NCBI GenBank assembly: GCA_039029315.1 | Contig: JBCCGK010000135.1 | Span: 1-27,204 of the forward strand | Direction of reading: 5' to 3' | Source: JBCCCJ01 sp039029315 | GTDB taxonomy: Bacteria > Bacteroidota > Bacteroidia > J057 | Length of the DNA stretch: 27,204 bases | Shown: piece by piece, positions 9,393 to 17,495 of the stretch | Numbering within the stretch: position 1 is the stretch's first letter | Layout: the number at the start of each line of letters is the position of its first letter | Notes under the pieces: generated by a model | Seen by the model: only the letters and a program-made list of their open reading frames with translations | Told to the model about the DNA's origin: nothing | Database searches by the model: none | Translations under genes and position numbers: made by a program

Positions 9393-12081
9393 CGAGCATA
9401 TTCAGCGAACTCCCCATGCTGCTTTTCTCAGAGGCTCTTCCATGTCTCTTTGGATCCGTACGTTGGACAGTTGGGGAATTCCACTGGATCGGCTTGCATG
9501 TTATATCATCCCGAAATCCATTGAATCTATCCAGCCAGCAGGTTTATTTATTCGCTTTCGTCATCTTCAGGATGCCGCCCCCCTCTCCTTGACTTTGCCA
9601 TATGGCATGATCGGGAACAAATTGTTTGTCCCAATCCATGCCGAAATACAGCCTGCATGTACCCTTCAGGAACTGGATAAACAACTTGCCTGGGAAATTC
9701 AGGTTTTTCATCCGCAAATTGGACTCATTGGCTTCTCTCATAAGGATGAGGTCTTCTTTCATGAGTTACTCTCTCTCCCGGATGAATCCCAACAGGATTG
9801 GACATATGCAAAACCAGGCCTGGAAGAAGATCCCCCTTTGAATCATGTCCGCATCCCTCCCCCCAATATGGACCTGATCCAGACTTTGCGTTCGGGTATG
9901 GACACCAAACCTCTCGATCAGATTCCCAAAGGTGAGGGAGAAGATGATTCCGAACCTGGGATATTGAATGCCTTGGGACAGGCTGGATTGTTTGGATTAA
10001 GTGCTGCTTCCTCTATCCTTGGCAGCTTGTTTCCCACCTCCGAGGACAAAGAAGAAGATGGCATCCTGGACAAGCTTCAGCAATGGACCCAGCGCCAAAT
10101 GGAAGCCTTGCAAGACAGACGAAATCAAGAATTGAGTCGGTTGCTGAAGCTCTTTGAAAGCAATCCTGACGAGGCCTTGAAATATGCACTCCCTGTTGAT
10201 ATGCCCTACGAGAGGCGAGGCGCTACCCCTCCAGCTAATCGACTGGGAAAGAGGGACGTACGATTTGATTTAGGAAAACTTGGCGGAGGTCAAGGAACAG
10301 ATTATTGGGAGGTGGACCAGTTTTACCATTCCTTAAGACAAAAATACCAGGAAGCGGCCAGGAAGGCTATTCAGGAGGGTGATTATCAGAAGGCAGCCTA
10401 TATCTATGCACACTTGCTGGGCAACTATCGAGCTGCTGCAAATGCGCTCAAACAAGGAAAAAGGTACCGCGAAGCTGCCATTTTGTACAAAGAGCACCTC
10501 AAGGACCTCAGTTCCGCAGCCAGCTGCTTTGAACAAGGTGGATTGCTGCTGGAGGCAATAGAGATTTATAAGGAACTGAATCAATATGAGAAGGTTGGCA
10601 ATCTCTACCAAAAACTGGGACAGAGAGCCGCTGCGAATGAATACTTTGAGATCTGTGTAGAGAAGGAATTGGCCAGAAATAATGCCCTGGAAGCGGCCAG
10701 GTTGCTGCTTGACAAACTGGACGATCAGGCAAGGGCAAAATCTGTCTTGCTTGAAGGTTGGCAAGGGATCAAGCAGTATGACCTATGTCTGAAGCGATAC
10801 GCACACTTGATTGCTCAAGATCCGGAAGAAGATCTTGCCCAGCATTTGTTGACTATCTATCAAGAAAAAACAGCACCTTCTCGAAAAACTACTTTTCTGA
10901 AAGTCCTGGTATCACTCACCCATCGCTATCAGGAGTCAGAACTCATGAGACAATCTCGTGAGATCTGCTACGAGATTGTCAGTGAACAAGCCATCAATGG
11001 AGACGTCGATCATCTGCATTTGTTAAAAAATTTCCTACCAAATGATCGACTGATCCGATCAGATATTGGCCGATACAAACATCTTCCAACCCATTCTCCT
11101 CTTCCCCAGACTCCTACCCCTCTACCGGAGAACTTTGATCCGCAGTTCTTTCACAAACTTGGACATGGATTTGATTGGAAAGGACTTGTGAGCTGCGGGA
11201 AGCAATTGTTGGTATTTGGGACGAATAATCAGATGACCATATTGGTGAGAATCAATCCTGAAGGAAAATTTGAAAACTATCAGTGGGACAATGCCTGGCC
11301 TATCAAATACCTGTTTCCGATATCCGAATATCCCAGCACCTCTTCTATCTTTTTGATTACAGATATGGGACTCAATCTGAGCCAGCAGAGCCTGACTCGA
11401 AATGCACATTTTCACCATACGTTCACCCTTGATACAGCGCCCTGGTTACCCAAAGAATTGTTGGGATTTTCCATTGATCATGCGTCCCAGGTTTCTGCTC
11501 TCACACAACCTGGAAATGCCTTAAGCATTTCCCAATACAGCATGGAAGGAGAATTGAAAAGATCCTTTGATTGCCGATTGGAAGATTTAGGGGTAGGGTT
11601 TAGCCTCTCCTCTACCCCATTGTCTACCAATATGCTTCATCGGAAGAAACAGTATTATTTCACCAATAACCAATACCTGATTCGAAGCGATGTACATGGG
11701 CGAATGGAAAAAATTGATCTTCACGATCCCGTTCGCAACATCTGCGTGACACCGATTCATTCCAGCCTGCAAATTGCTGTGCATACCACGGAAGCATGTT
11801 TCTGGCTACAACCTGATCTTCAGGGATTCCATCCTATCGACGCAAATGGCCTGAAAACAGGTCTGGAGGTTCAGGATATGTGCTTCCTTCCCGCTAACAG
11901 ATTAGCTGTTGCAGGTCAATACCAGATCAAGGTATATCATTCTGACAAGCGAAATATCTACGGAATTGGCAGTTGCAGGTTCAACGACCTCATCCATTCG
12001 ATTTTCCCAACGGACCATCGAGACACCCTGGGTGTAATGACCGTGGATGGTAGCATCTACAAAGTCAGAGTAGCCCTTTGA
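9370..12081 (+). CDS. TPR-like and beta-propeller protein of ternary system
   Basis: About 903 residues from the ATG at 9370, which lies inside the end of the vWA gene; a TTG at 9328 would add 14 residues. Residues 1-170 form an N-terminal domain of mixed strands. Residues about 198-222 are a Gly/Ala/Leu-rich hydrophobic stretch (GQAGLFGLSAASSILGSLF) that could lie in or on a membrane. Residues about 320-465 are helical TPR-like repeats with alternating DYQKAAYIYAHL and RYREAAILYKEHL units. Residues about 590-903 are beta-rich and propeller-like. N-terminal domain, TPR and propeller in a MoxR/vWA operon fit the largest component of bpX ternary systems, likely a sensor or scaffold. This is the last gene of the operon. 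Family membership is inferred from architecture and context. Confidence 0.72.
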   Translation: MKIHLTYNEHIQRTPHAAFLRGSSMSLWIRTLDSWGIPLDRLACYIIPKSIESIQPAGLFIRFRHLQDAAPLSLTLPYGMIGNKLFVPIHAEIQPACTLQELDKQLAWEIQVFHPQIGLIGFSHKDEVFFHELLSLPDESQQDWTYAKPGLEEDPPLNHVRIPPPNMDLIQTLRSGMDTKPLDQIPKGEGEDDSEPGILNALGQAGLFGLSAASSILGSLFPTSEDKEEDGILDKLQQWTQRQMEALQDRRNQELSRLLKLFESNPDEALKYALPVDMPYERRGATPPANRLGKRDVRFDLGKLGGGQGTDYWEVDQFYHSLRQKYQEAARKAIQEGDYQKAAYIYAHLLGNYRAAANALKQGKRYREAAILYKEHLKDLSSAASCFEQGGLLLEAIEIYKELNQYEKVGNLYQKLGQRAAANEYFEICVEKELARNNALEAARLLLDKLDDQARAKSVLLEGWQGIKQYDLCLKRYAHLIAQDPEEDLAQHLLTIYQEKTAPSRKTTFLKVLVSLTHRYQESELMRQSREICYEIVSEQAINGDVDHLHLLKNFLPNDRLIRSDIGRYKHLPTHSPLPQTPTPLPENFDPQFFHKLGHGFDWKGLVSCGKQLLVFGTNNQMTILVRINPEGKFENYQWDNAWPIKYLFPISEYPSTSSIFLITDMGLNLSQQSLTRNAHFHHTFTLDTAPWLPKELLGFSIDHASQVSALTQPGNALSISQYSMEGELKRSFDCRLEDLGVGFSLSSTPLSTNMLHRKKQYYFTNNQYLIRSDVHGRMEKIDLHDPVRNICVTPIHSSLQIAVHTTEACFWLQPDLQGFHPIDANGLKTGLEVQDMCFLPANRLAVAGQYQIKVYHSDKRNIYGIGSCRFNDLIHSIFPTDHRDTLGVMTVDGSIYKVRVAL

Positions 12082-12091
12082 CCAGTTGTTC

Positions 12092-12150
12092 TATACAATC
12101 TCTAGAGAATCTATATCAAATACCCATAACAGTGTTATAATTTTTACCAA
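12092..12150 (+). terminator. Possible weak terminator between convergent genes
   Basis: The gap between the convergent ternary operon and the dehydratase gene contains ATAAC-AGT-GTTAT followed by AATTTTT near 12124-12143, a short stem with a T-run on the plus strand. There is also the 10-bp palindrome TCTCTAGAGA near 12101. The stem is only five base pairs, so termination here is a guess from position and the T-run. Confidence 0.3.
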
Positions 12151-13388
12151 TCAACAACAGATCCATCTGAATTCAAATAGGTTTCAGGGTTTCGCCAGTC
12201 ATGTCCCATCTTATCAGCCAATGCTTCCTCATCCAATTCTATGCCCAAACCAGGTGCAGTAGGCAGGGGAATGTGCCCATCTGAAACTTTGAAGGGTGTT
12301 TTCAGGTATCCTTCTCCCAGGGTCACTTGTTCCTGGCACAGGAAGTTGGGAATACTGGCTGCCAATTGCAGGCCAGCAGCCAAAGAAATCGGTCCTAGTG
12401 GATTGTGAGGTGCAATCGAAGCATAATAGGCTTCGGCCATGCCTGCGATCAGTCGCCCTTCAAAAATACCACCTGCATGACACAAATCAGGCTGTAAAAT
12501 GCTGGCAGCTCCTTTTTCCAGAATTTCACGAAATCCCCATTTGGTAAAAATCCGCTCACCGGTTGCAATTGGGATATGTGTCTGTTGAGCCAATTCGACC
12601 ATGATATCCACATTTTGGCAGTTGACAGGTTCCTCGATGAAATAGGGCTGATAAGGCTCCAGCGCATGAATGAGCAGTGCTGCATTTTGAGGGCTGATGG
12701 CCCCATGAAAGTCAATCCCGATATCTGCATCTTTGCCGACAGCCTCCCGCAAGCCTGCAAAGGCCTCTGTTGCCTCTTCAATAAACTGTTGGTTGGCGAC
12801 TATGCCGGATTGGCGGGAATTCTTCACCCCTGTCTTGAACGCAGTGAATCCTTCTGCTTTGGCTTTTCTGATGGCTTCAGGTGTACGTGCATGGGCATAT
12901 ACACGGATGCGTTGGCGAGTAGGGCCACCAAGCATTTCATAGATGGGGATACCAAGTGCTTTTCCTTTGATGTCCCACAATGCTTGTTCCACCCCGCTCA
13001 ATGCACTGGTCAAAATCGGGCCACCTCGATAAAAGGCATGTCGATAAATCGCCTGCCAATGATGAATGATGTGGCGCGGATCTTTCCCGATCAGATAAGG
13101 TGCGATTTCCTGAATGGCAGCCGCACAGGTATCGGCACGTCCTTCTGTAATGGGTTCTCCCAAGCCGATAATCCCTTCGTCTGTATGGATTTTCAGAAAC
13201 AAAAATCTGGGTTTGACTTTAAAGGTCTCCAGCTTGGTGATGCGAATTTCATTCTTCTTTTTGATTGTAATTGGATCAGATCTGTCAGCGTGAAGCGAAT
13301 AGGTACTGACAGCTCCAACAGCCATTCCGGCAAATGCTTTTTTGAAAAATGAGCGGCGAGAGCGGGAAGATTGTTCATGTACAGTCAT
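12144..13388 (-). CDS. dgoD-like: Galactonate dehydratase-like enolase, Tat signal
   Basis: An enolase-superfamily acid-sugar dehydratase, closest to D-galactonate dehydratase (removing water to give 2-keto-3-deoxygalactonate). From the ATG at 13388 it has 414 residues. Mg ligands D226, E252 and E278 and acid/base residues H228 and H328 sit at a constant +43 offset from the E. coli DgoD residues as I recall them (D183, E209, E235, H185, H285). The C-terminus (WRNPETY, SVVDW) also fits. Residues 8-30 are a twin-arginine signal (SRRSFFKK, then an Ala/Gly-rich core), so it should be exported folded to the periplasm, unlike cytoplasmic DgoD. An alternative ATG at 13469 adds 27 residues and overlaps the preceding stop as ATGA, so the start is uncertain. 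The substrate could be another aldonate. Confidence 0.85.
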   Translation of the reverse strand: MTVHEQSSRSRRSFFKKAFAGMAVGAVSTYSLHADRSDPITIKKKNEIRITKLETFKVKPRFLFLKIHTDEGIIGLGEPITEGRADTCAAAIQEIAPYLIGKDPRHIIHHWQAIYRHAFYRGGPILTSALSGVEQALWDIKGKALGIPIYEMLGGPTRQRIRVYAHARTPEAIRKAKAEGFTAFKTGVKNSRQSGIVANQQFIEEATEAFAGLREAVGKDADIGIDFHGAISPQNAALLIHALEPYQPYFIEEPVNCQNVDIMVELAQQTHIPIATGERIFTKWGFREILEKGAASILQPDLCHAGGIFEGRLIAGMAEAYYASIAPHNPLGPISLAAGLQLAASIPNFLCQEQVTLGEGYLKTPFKVSDGHIPLPTAPGLGIELDEEALADKMGHDWRNPETYLNSDGSVVDW

Positions 13389-13465
13389 GATGCGAGAGGG
13401 GTTAGTGGTCAATATTCTCAGGATACCTTGTTTTTCATGGGAGTTGTGTTGAAGATAGTAAGATA

Positions 13466-14290
13466 TCATTCTTCCTTTCCTCGACCTACCCCATCCAGGT
13501 CAAAACCTTTGCCCGGAAGAACCATCAGGTAATTTTCTTCAAAAGATCTCAATTCTTCCACAATACCAACTGGCCACCCAGGGGGATAAGGAGGAGAGTG
13601 ATTCCCTGTTAGGCGATCAATGGTCAATTCGTCAAATGTCTGATCCCCCTGTCGGATGAGGTATACCTTTCCTGCTACCGGGATTCCTTCTGAGGAAAAG
13701 CCTGCACATACCCCTCTCAATACTTCGGCCTCTTGACGAATTCCTACCTTGAGAACCAAGTGAAGCATTTTCTCCTGTCTCTCGTCTTCCAGTTGGCAAA
13801 AAATCCCTCCATGTCTTTCTTGTAACACCCCTTCAAACCAGCGATGCTTGCCGACCAATTCCATCTTGACTTCCATAGATCCTTCAGAAATCCTGACAGG
13901 AGAGCGTAACATGACATCTCTTCCGGTCGATTCTCGGACATAATAATACCAATTGCCAATACAACTTTGTAAGGCTCTGGATATCTGTTGCCCAGATACA
14001 ATCTTGAATTCCTGAAATGTGCGATATCCGACGTACTGTGCCAATTTGTCGATAATCTCGACCTTTCTTATGGGCATATACGTGTCTCCATCCTCTATTG
14101 CCTTATTGATTCTCAGAAATAGACTCCGATAGAGATAATCCCTGCCAATCAATGGAGGACCAGGTTGGGCATACATGATTTTTTCGCACAGGAATTCAAA
14201 ATTCTGATAATTGACTTGAAGGTTAGCCCTGCCAAATGCTTTCGACAGCAAAAGCAATAGCAGATCAGGGGAATAGTTGACAGTACCCAT
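13466..14290 (-). CDS. Putative regulator with helical N-terminal domain
   Basis: An unnamed protein, 274 residues from ATG 14290 (305 from an ATG at 14383). The shorter start is preferred because the reading from VNYSPDLLLLLLSKAFG onward looks like a domain edge, while the extra 31 residues are unlike anything recognisable. Residues about 1-90 are helical and end in a LAQYVGYRTFQEFK motif, like the small N-terminal domains of many Bacteroidota regulators (LAxYLGYxxWxDFK). The rest is beta-rich: an IGNWYYYVRESTGRD strand pair, then segments ending VLRGVCAGFSSEGIPVAGKVYLIRQG, suggesting a ligand-binding sandwich. It is divergent from the small T9SS gene across a strong palindrome, which it might bind. 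No catalytic residues are evident. It lies directly upstream of the dehydratase, probably in the same transcript. Confidence 0.55.
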   Translation of the reverse strand: MGTVNYSPDLLLLLLSKAFGRANLQVNYQNFEFLCEKIMYAQPGPPLIGRDYLYRSLFLRINKAIEDGDTYMPIRKVEIIDKLAQYVGYRTFQEFKIVSGQQISRALQSCIGNWYYYVRESTGRDVMLRSPVRISEGSMEVKMELVGKHRWFEGVLQERHGGIFCQLEDERQEKMLHLVLKVGIRQEAEVLRGVCAGFSSEGIPVAGKVYLIRQGDQTFDELTIDRLTGNHSPPYPPGWPVGIVEELRSFEENYLMVLPGKGFDLDGVGRGKEE

Positions 14291-14482
14291 ATGGATGTGA
14301 AATGTTTGTGTTGTGAGAAAACAAGATACACAAGCTTTCGGATTCATCCAGCGGAATTTTCCCAAAGGCATTTCTTCTCCCAATTCACATCTGCTGCAAG
14401 TCTAATGCAAAACATTCCCTTCCTGCTGTAGCTATTTGCAGTAGCCTCCCACCGACCTTTGCTCCTGACCCTTAAGTCAACG

Positions 14483-14504
14483 GTACGGCGTCCGGACAAC
14501 GTAC
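14483..14504. promoter_or_regulatory. 22-bp palindrome, candidate operator
   Basis: Arms GTACG-GC-GTCC and GGAC-AA-CGTAC form a 22-bp dyad with a perfect 8-bp core (GTCCGGAC) and perfect 5-bp outer arms. Only the two inner dinucleotides are unpaired. It sits in the divergent intergenic region between the minus-strand regulator-like gene and the plus-strand T9SS gene, about 68 bp before the latter's preferred ATG. This is a typical place and shape for a homodimeric repressor or activator site. No Bacteroidota -33/-7 promoter could be matched with confidence. Confidence 0.5.
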
Positions 14505-14571
14505 TCCTTCATTCATTTTAACCATAACAACAATGACCATTCAATGTCACAATTGGACGGGAAGGAGCGGC

Positions 14572-15267
14572 ATGTCTCTTCACCTGTCAGCAAACACTTA
14601 TGTTTTCTCTCTTCTTATGAGTCTTGTCTTTGGGCAGGCATTCGCTCAGCCGCCGACAAGTTTCACCCTTGATCCCGGAACTTTTTCAGATGGAGATACC
14701 ATCGCCCTATTGGTCGATCATGGCACTGTCTCCACTCCTGCCAGGAATATACTTTCCCTCAGTATCACATACGAAACGGATGGCTTTACCATAGACAATG
14801 CCAGCCCTCTGAGTTATGACCTGAGTCAATCATGGCTGTGTGATGACGGTCATTGCAGCCTAACGAGTACTCTCAGCGAAGATGGAGGGCAGCTCACCAT
14901 TGATATCCAACGGACCAATGGGCAGTCAAAAAGTGGCCATGGAGAAGTATTGATCTGTACAGGGATCATCGTTCAGGTTGAAGATCTGGCGAGAGTTGGA
15001 CAAGCGGCTGCAGCCTTGCCAACACAGCCAATTCAGATATCTGTCTATCCTAATCCAGCTCAGGAAGGGGTAACACTCTCTGGCCTGGATGAGGAACAAA
15101 GGTATCAGGTTCATGTCCTGACCTTTAAGGGACAGCTTCTTCACACCCTTAGCCTTGAGCAACAAACGTCTGCCAAGCTCCCACTAGCAGGTCTGGCAAA
15201 GGGGAGGTATTTTCTCCGGATTGAATCAGAAAAAGAGGTACAGCTTACTTCGCTTCTCATTCAATAG
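14572..15267 (+). CDS. Small secreted cohesin-like protein with T9SS domain
   Basis: A 231-residue secreted protein from the ATG at 14572, chosen because it gives a clean signal peptide (hydrophobic VFSLLMSLVFG, cut after AFAQ). An upstream ATG at 14533 would put 13 polar residues before it. Residues about 27-140 resemble the cohesin-like beta-sandwich found in many Bacteroidota T9SS cargos: LSLSITY strand, SWLCDDG, then DIQRTNGQSKSGHGEVL. The C-terminal 70 residues, starting at YPNPAQEG (159-166) and ending KGRYFLRIESE, are a type A T9SS sorting domain. Its role is likely extracellular binding or scaffolding. It stands alone and ends 12 bp from the convergent neighbour. Confidence 0.8.
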   Translation: MSLHLSANTYVFSLLMSLVFGQAFAQPPTSFTLDPGTFSDGDTIALLVDHGTVSTPARNILSLSITYETDGFTIDNASPLSYDLSQSWLCDDGHCSLTSTLSEDGGQLTIDIQRTNGQSKSGHGEVLICTGIIVQVEDLARVGQAAAALPTQPIQISVYPNPAQEGVTLSGLDEEQRYQVHVLTFKGQLLHTLSLEQQTSAKLPLAGLAKGRYFLRIESEKEVQLTSLLIQ

Positions 15268-15279
15268 ACTGCTCCAGGT

Positions 15280-16821
15280 TCAAGAAGCGGAAGGCAGGGC
15301 ACGCAATTTTTCTTCGACTTTCAGAATCAGCCATTCTGAATGTGTCAGGCCATTGACTTCAAGCACTTCCCGGTGAAGTGCTTGAAGGCCCTGACTGGAA
15401 TGGGCCTTAAGTAGTTTTTGGAACAGGCGGACAAAATTCATATAGGGCTGTTGCAAAGACCGAGACAGCTGATCCGTTTGTCTTCGTAAGGCTTCATAGG
15501 TAGAAGAAGCTTCCCGTTCCAGCTGAGGAGAAGGATCAAAGAGATTGTCTTCCCGTTCATAGGCAATTTGCAGGTGCATAAACCTGATCTTGAATTGCAG
15601 GAGTTTTTGTTCAGGAAGATGCGTGGGAAGCTGCTGTTGTGCGCGCTCATAGTCTTGTTGGAGAAAATAATATTGGGCAGTATAGAACGCAAAATGAGCT
15701 TTCCGTGATTTCTTCGGCAAATATTTCTTGAGCTGTTTGAGGATTTCATATCCATGTTCCAGCTGATCTGTCTGAAAAAAAGCTGTGGCAATGTTGTTGT
15801 AGTGGGATGGATGAATGGATTGGTAGTAGATGAGGAGTCGGTGCCGAAATGCCCAATCGTATAATTCGCAGACTTGCAGATAGTAGGCCTTTCGAGGAGT
15901 TGTGTCCTGAACGGCACTGCGATTGGCCATGACTGCCAGATAACTGTAAATGAAATTGAACATATTGATCAAGTCTTCCTTCTCAAATAGAGACACAGAG
16001 GCAGAAGCGCCTTCCAACATCTCAACAAAAGCGGGAATATCCAATTGTTTGCTTTCTACCTCCTCAATCAAGCGAAACAAGATTTTTGCAGCTTTTGGGC
16101 CTTTGGATTGGGCATATTTGCGCAAATTCTTTTCCAGTGTCTTCATGTCTCCCGATTCTATTCTGCGGGGGAGCCGTTTGTTTCCAGCCAACCTTTTGCT
16201 CAAATCAAAGCGGTGGAAGGTCAATCTCGCCATGATCATTATGGCTTGCTCATACATCCACCAGGTATTCAGAGACCTGAACATATACTTGAGTGCACTT
16301 TCTTTTTTTTCGCCCAGAACATGATTTCCTGTTTCGTGTGCCAGGGTGTACAATTGATAGCTAAGAAATTGATGTTTGGCTGTTTTGGGGCCATCTGTTG
16401 GCAAAATTCCTTTTTTGATATGTTCCCAGAAAAAAAGGAAAGTGGATGGATTGGCCAGTCGTCGAAGTTTTTTCAGGAAAAACACCGCTCGATTGGCCTT
16501 GTCTTCTTTCAGTTCCAAATAGGCCAGAAACAGTTTTAGATGATCCAGCAGTTTGTTGCGAAGCAGGGTTAGTGCTCGATCATCGTCTATCTGTAGAGAT
16601 TGTTGGATATGTTCTTTGGAATCCTTCTGAAACAGCGCCTCCGACAGAATCAACAAGGATTCGGGAGAAGGTTCCTGAAACTGAATCCAGGCCTGAAATT
16701 GTTCATGAAGCTTCTTGTCCAGATTGACATACAGCTTGCCTACAATGGTCTTTTGCATGTGCTCTACATATGAGATGGGGAGATGATGTGTGACAATTTT
16801 TCCAAAAAATTCCTCAAACAT
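15280..16821 (-). CDS. Helical-repeat protein of unknown function
   Basis: A 513-residue protein, almost entirely predicted helical, with TPR-like pairs such as HYNNIATAFFQTDQLEHGYEILKQLKKYL and AHFAFYTAQYYFLQQDYERAQQQL in residues about 330-420. There is no signal peptide, membrane span or catalytic motif, and the composition is rich in Leu, Lys and Gln. The N-terminal half (residues 20-200) contains LRNKLLDHLKLFLAYLEL and FFLKKLRRLANPS, also alpha-solenoid-like. Such proteins are frequent and unnamed in Saprospiria, and a scaffold or regulatory role is only a guess. It is divergent from the HTH-like gene at 16969, sharing a 147-bp intergenic region. A strong hairpin lies inside its coding sequence near the 3' end. 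Confidence 0.7.
   Translation of the reverse strand: MFEEFFGKIVTHHLPISYVEHMQKTIVGKLYVNLDKKLHEQFQAWIQFQEPSPESLLILSEALFQKDSKEHIQQSLQIDDDRALTLLRNKLLDHLKLFLAYLELKEDKANRAVFFLKKLRRLANPSTFLFFWEHIKKGILPTDGPKTAKHQFLSYQLYTLAHETGNHVLGEKKESALKYMFRSLNTWWMYEQAIMIMARLTFHRFDLSKRLAGNKRLPRRIESGDMKTLEKNLRKYAQSKGPKAAKILFRLIEEVESKQLDIPAFVEMLEGASASVSLFEKEDLINMFNFIYSYLAVMANRSAVQDTTPRKAYYLQVCELYDWAFRHRLLIYYQSIHPSHYNNIATAFFQTDQLEHGYEILKQLKKYLPKKSRKAHFAFYTAQYYFLQQDYERAQQQLPTHLPEQKLLQFKIRFMHLQIAYEREDNLFDPSPQLEREASSTYEALRRQTDQLSRSLQQPYMNFVRLFQKLLKAHSSQGLQALHREVLEVNGLTHSEWLILKVEEKLRALPSAS
15357..15387. repeat. 13-bp perfect inverted repeat inside CDS
   Basis: CTTCAAGCACTTC (15357-15369) and its exact reverse complement GAAGTGCTTGAAG (15375-15387) flank a 5-nt loop, CCGGT. 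It lies within the last 110 bases of the helical-repeat gene, so on the minus-strand mRNA it would form a stable stem just before the stop. No T-run follows, so a simple intrinsic terminator is unlikely. Confidence 0.7.
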
Positions 16822-16968
16822 AAGTCTTAATCAACTGATTTTCAACACACAGGAATATGTTTCTTTTTATTTTCCTCTCCTACTTTCTGTGACAATTCGA
16901 TTATTCTATGGACAGCTGGCTTTCTCTTATCCCATTCGACAAATTGTGAATTAAATCAGAGTAGCTCT

Positions 16969-17259
16969 ATGGATTCTTCTACAATCGATAAATTTGTCCA
17001 GCTCGTCGTCAGTCAATATCAGCATCAATGCATGCATTTACGCAAAGTTCCAAGTACTGAGGAATTGGTGAAATTTCTTCTTGATCAGCAGTTGATTGAT
17101 TCTTCTGCCATCAGAAACTTTGTCTTACGGGAAGACTTTCAAAAGGAGCTATCAGAGCAAAGCGAGAAGGGCAAGACCAAAATTGTCAAAGAACTGGCCG
17201 AGAAATATGATATGCATGAAAGCAGTATTTGGTTGATTTTGAAAAAAGGAATGGAATAA
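16969..17259 (+). CDS. Small HTH-like protein upstream of TIR cassette
   Basis: A 96-residue helical protein with no signal peptide. Residues about 1-60 (FVQLVVSQYQHQC, then STEELVKFLLDQQLIDSSAIRNFVLREDF) form amphipathic helices. The C-terminal 28 residues (KTKIVKELAEKYDMHESSIWLILKKG) read as a helix-turn-helix of the resolvase/Mor-like kind, with an LAEKYDMHESSIW turn. It could be a DNA-binding regulator of the downstream TIR genes, or a small adaptor; I do not recognise a named family. It lies on the same strand as the TIR cassette but 236 bp upstream, so it may have its own transcript. The reading frame looks genuine because of the coherent helices and the ATG start. Confidence 0.6.
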   Translation: MDSSTIDKFVQLVVSQYQHQCMHLRKVPSTEELVKFLLDQQLIDSSAIRNFVLREDFQKELSEQSEKGKTKIVKELAEKYDMHESSIWLILKKGME

Positions 17260-17495
17260 GCACTCAGGCTTGCATGGACAGGACTGTGTCAGGTCCGACT
17301 CGAGTTCCCTGGCTTGCTGACAAGAGGACATATTCAAATGGTGTGCATGAAGCAGTGAATCCAGTGGATTGCTTTTTTCTATCACTCATTCCCAACATTA
17401 TCAGACAAAATCTTATTATTTTAGTCATTCAATTAATTTCCACATCGTACCCTGCCTGGATCTGAATCTGATCTGGCACATACAACAAGCCCAAT
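17260..17495 (+). other. Intergenic region before TIR cassette
   Basis: These 236 bases carry no convincing gene. The distal part (about 17390-17460) is AT-rich and could hold the promoter of the TIR gene, but I could not match a -33/-7 pair. A short GGAC...GTCC dyad lies near 17281-17297. No tRNA-like fold was found. Confidence 0.4.

Noticed and set aside
12576..13352. 258-codon open frame opposite the dehydratase
   Set aside because: It is antisense to a gene with clear enolase catalytic residues; its sequence is Cys/Phe-rich and has no family features.
17260..17495. tRNA-like segment around 17290-17330
   Set aside because: A GACTCGAGTTCC stretch looks like a T-arm, but no acceptor or anticodon stem can be formed.
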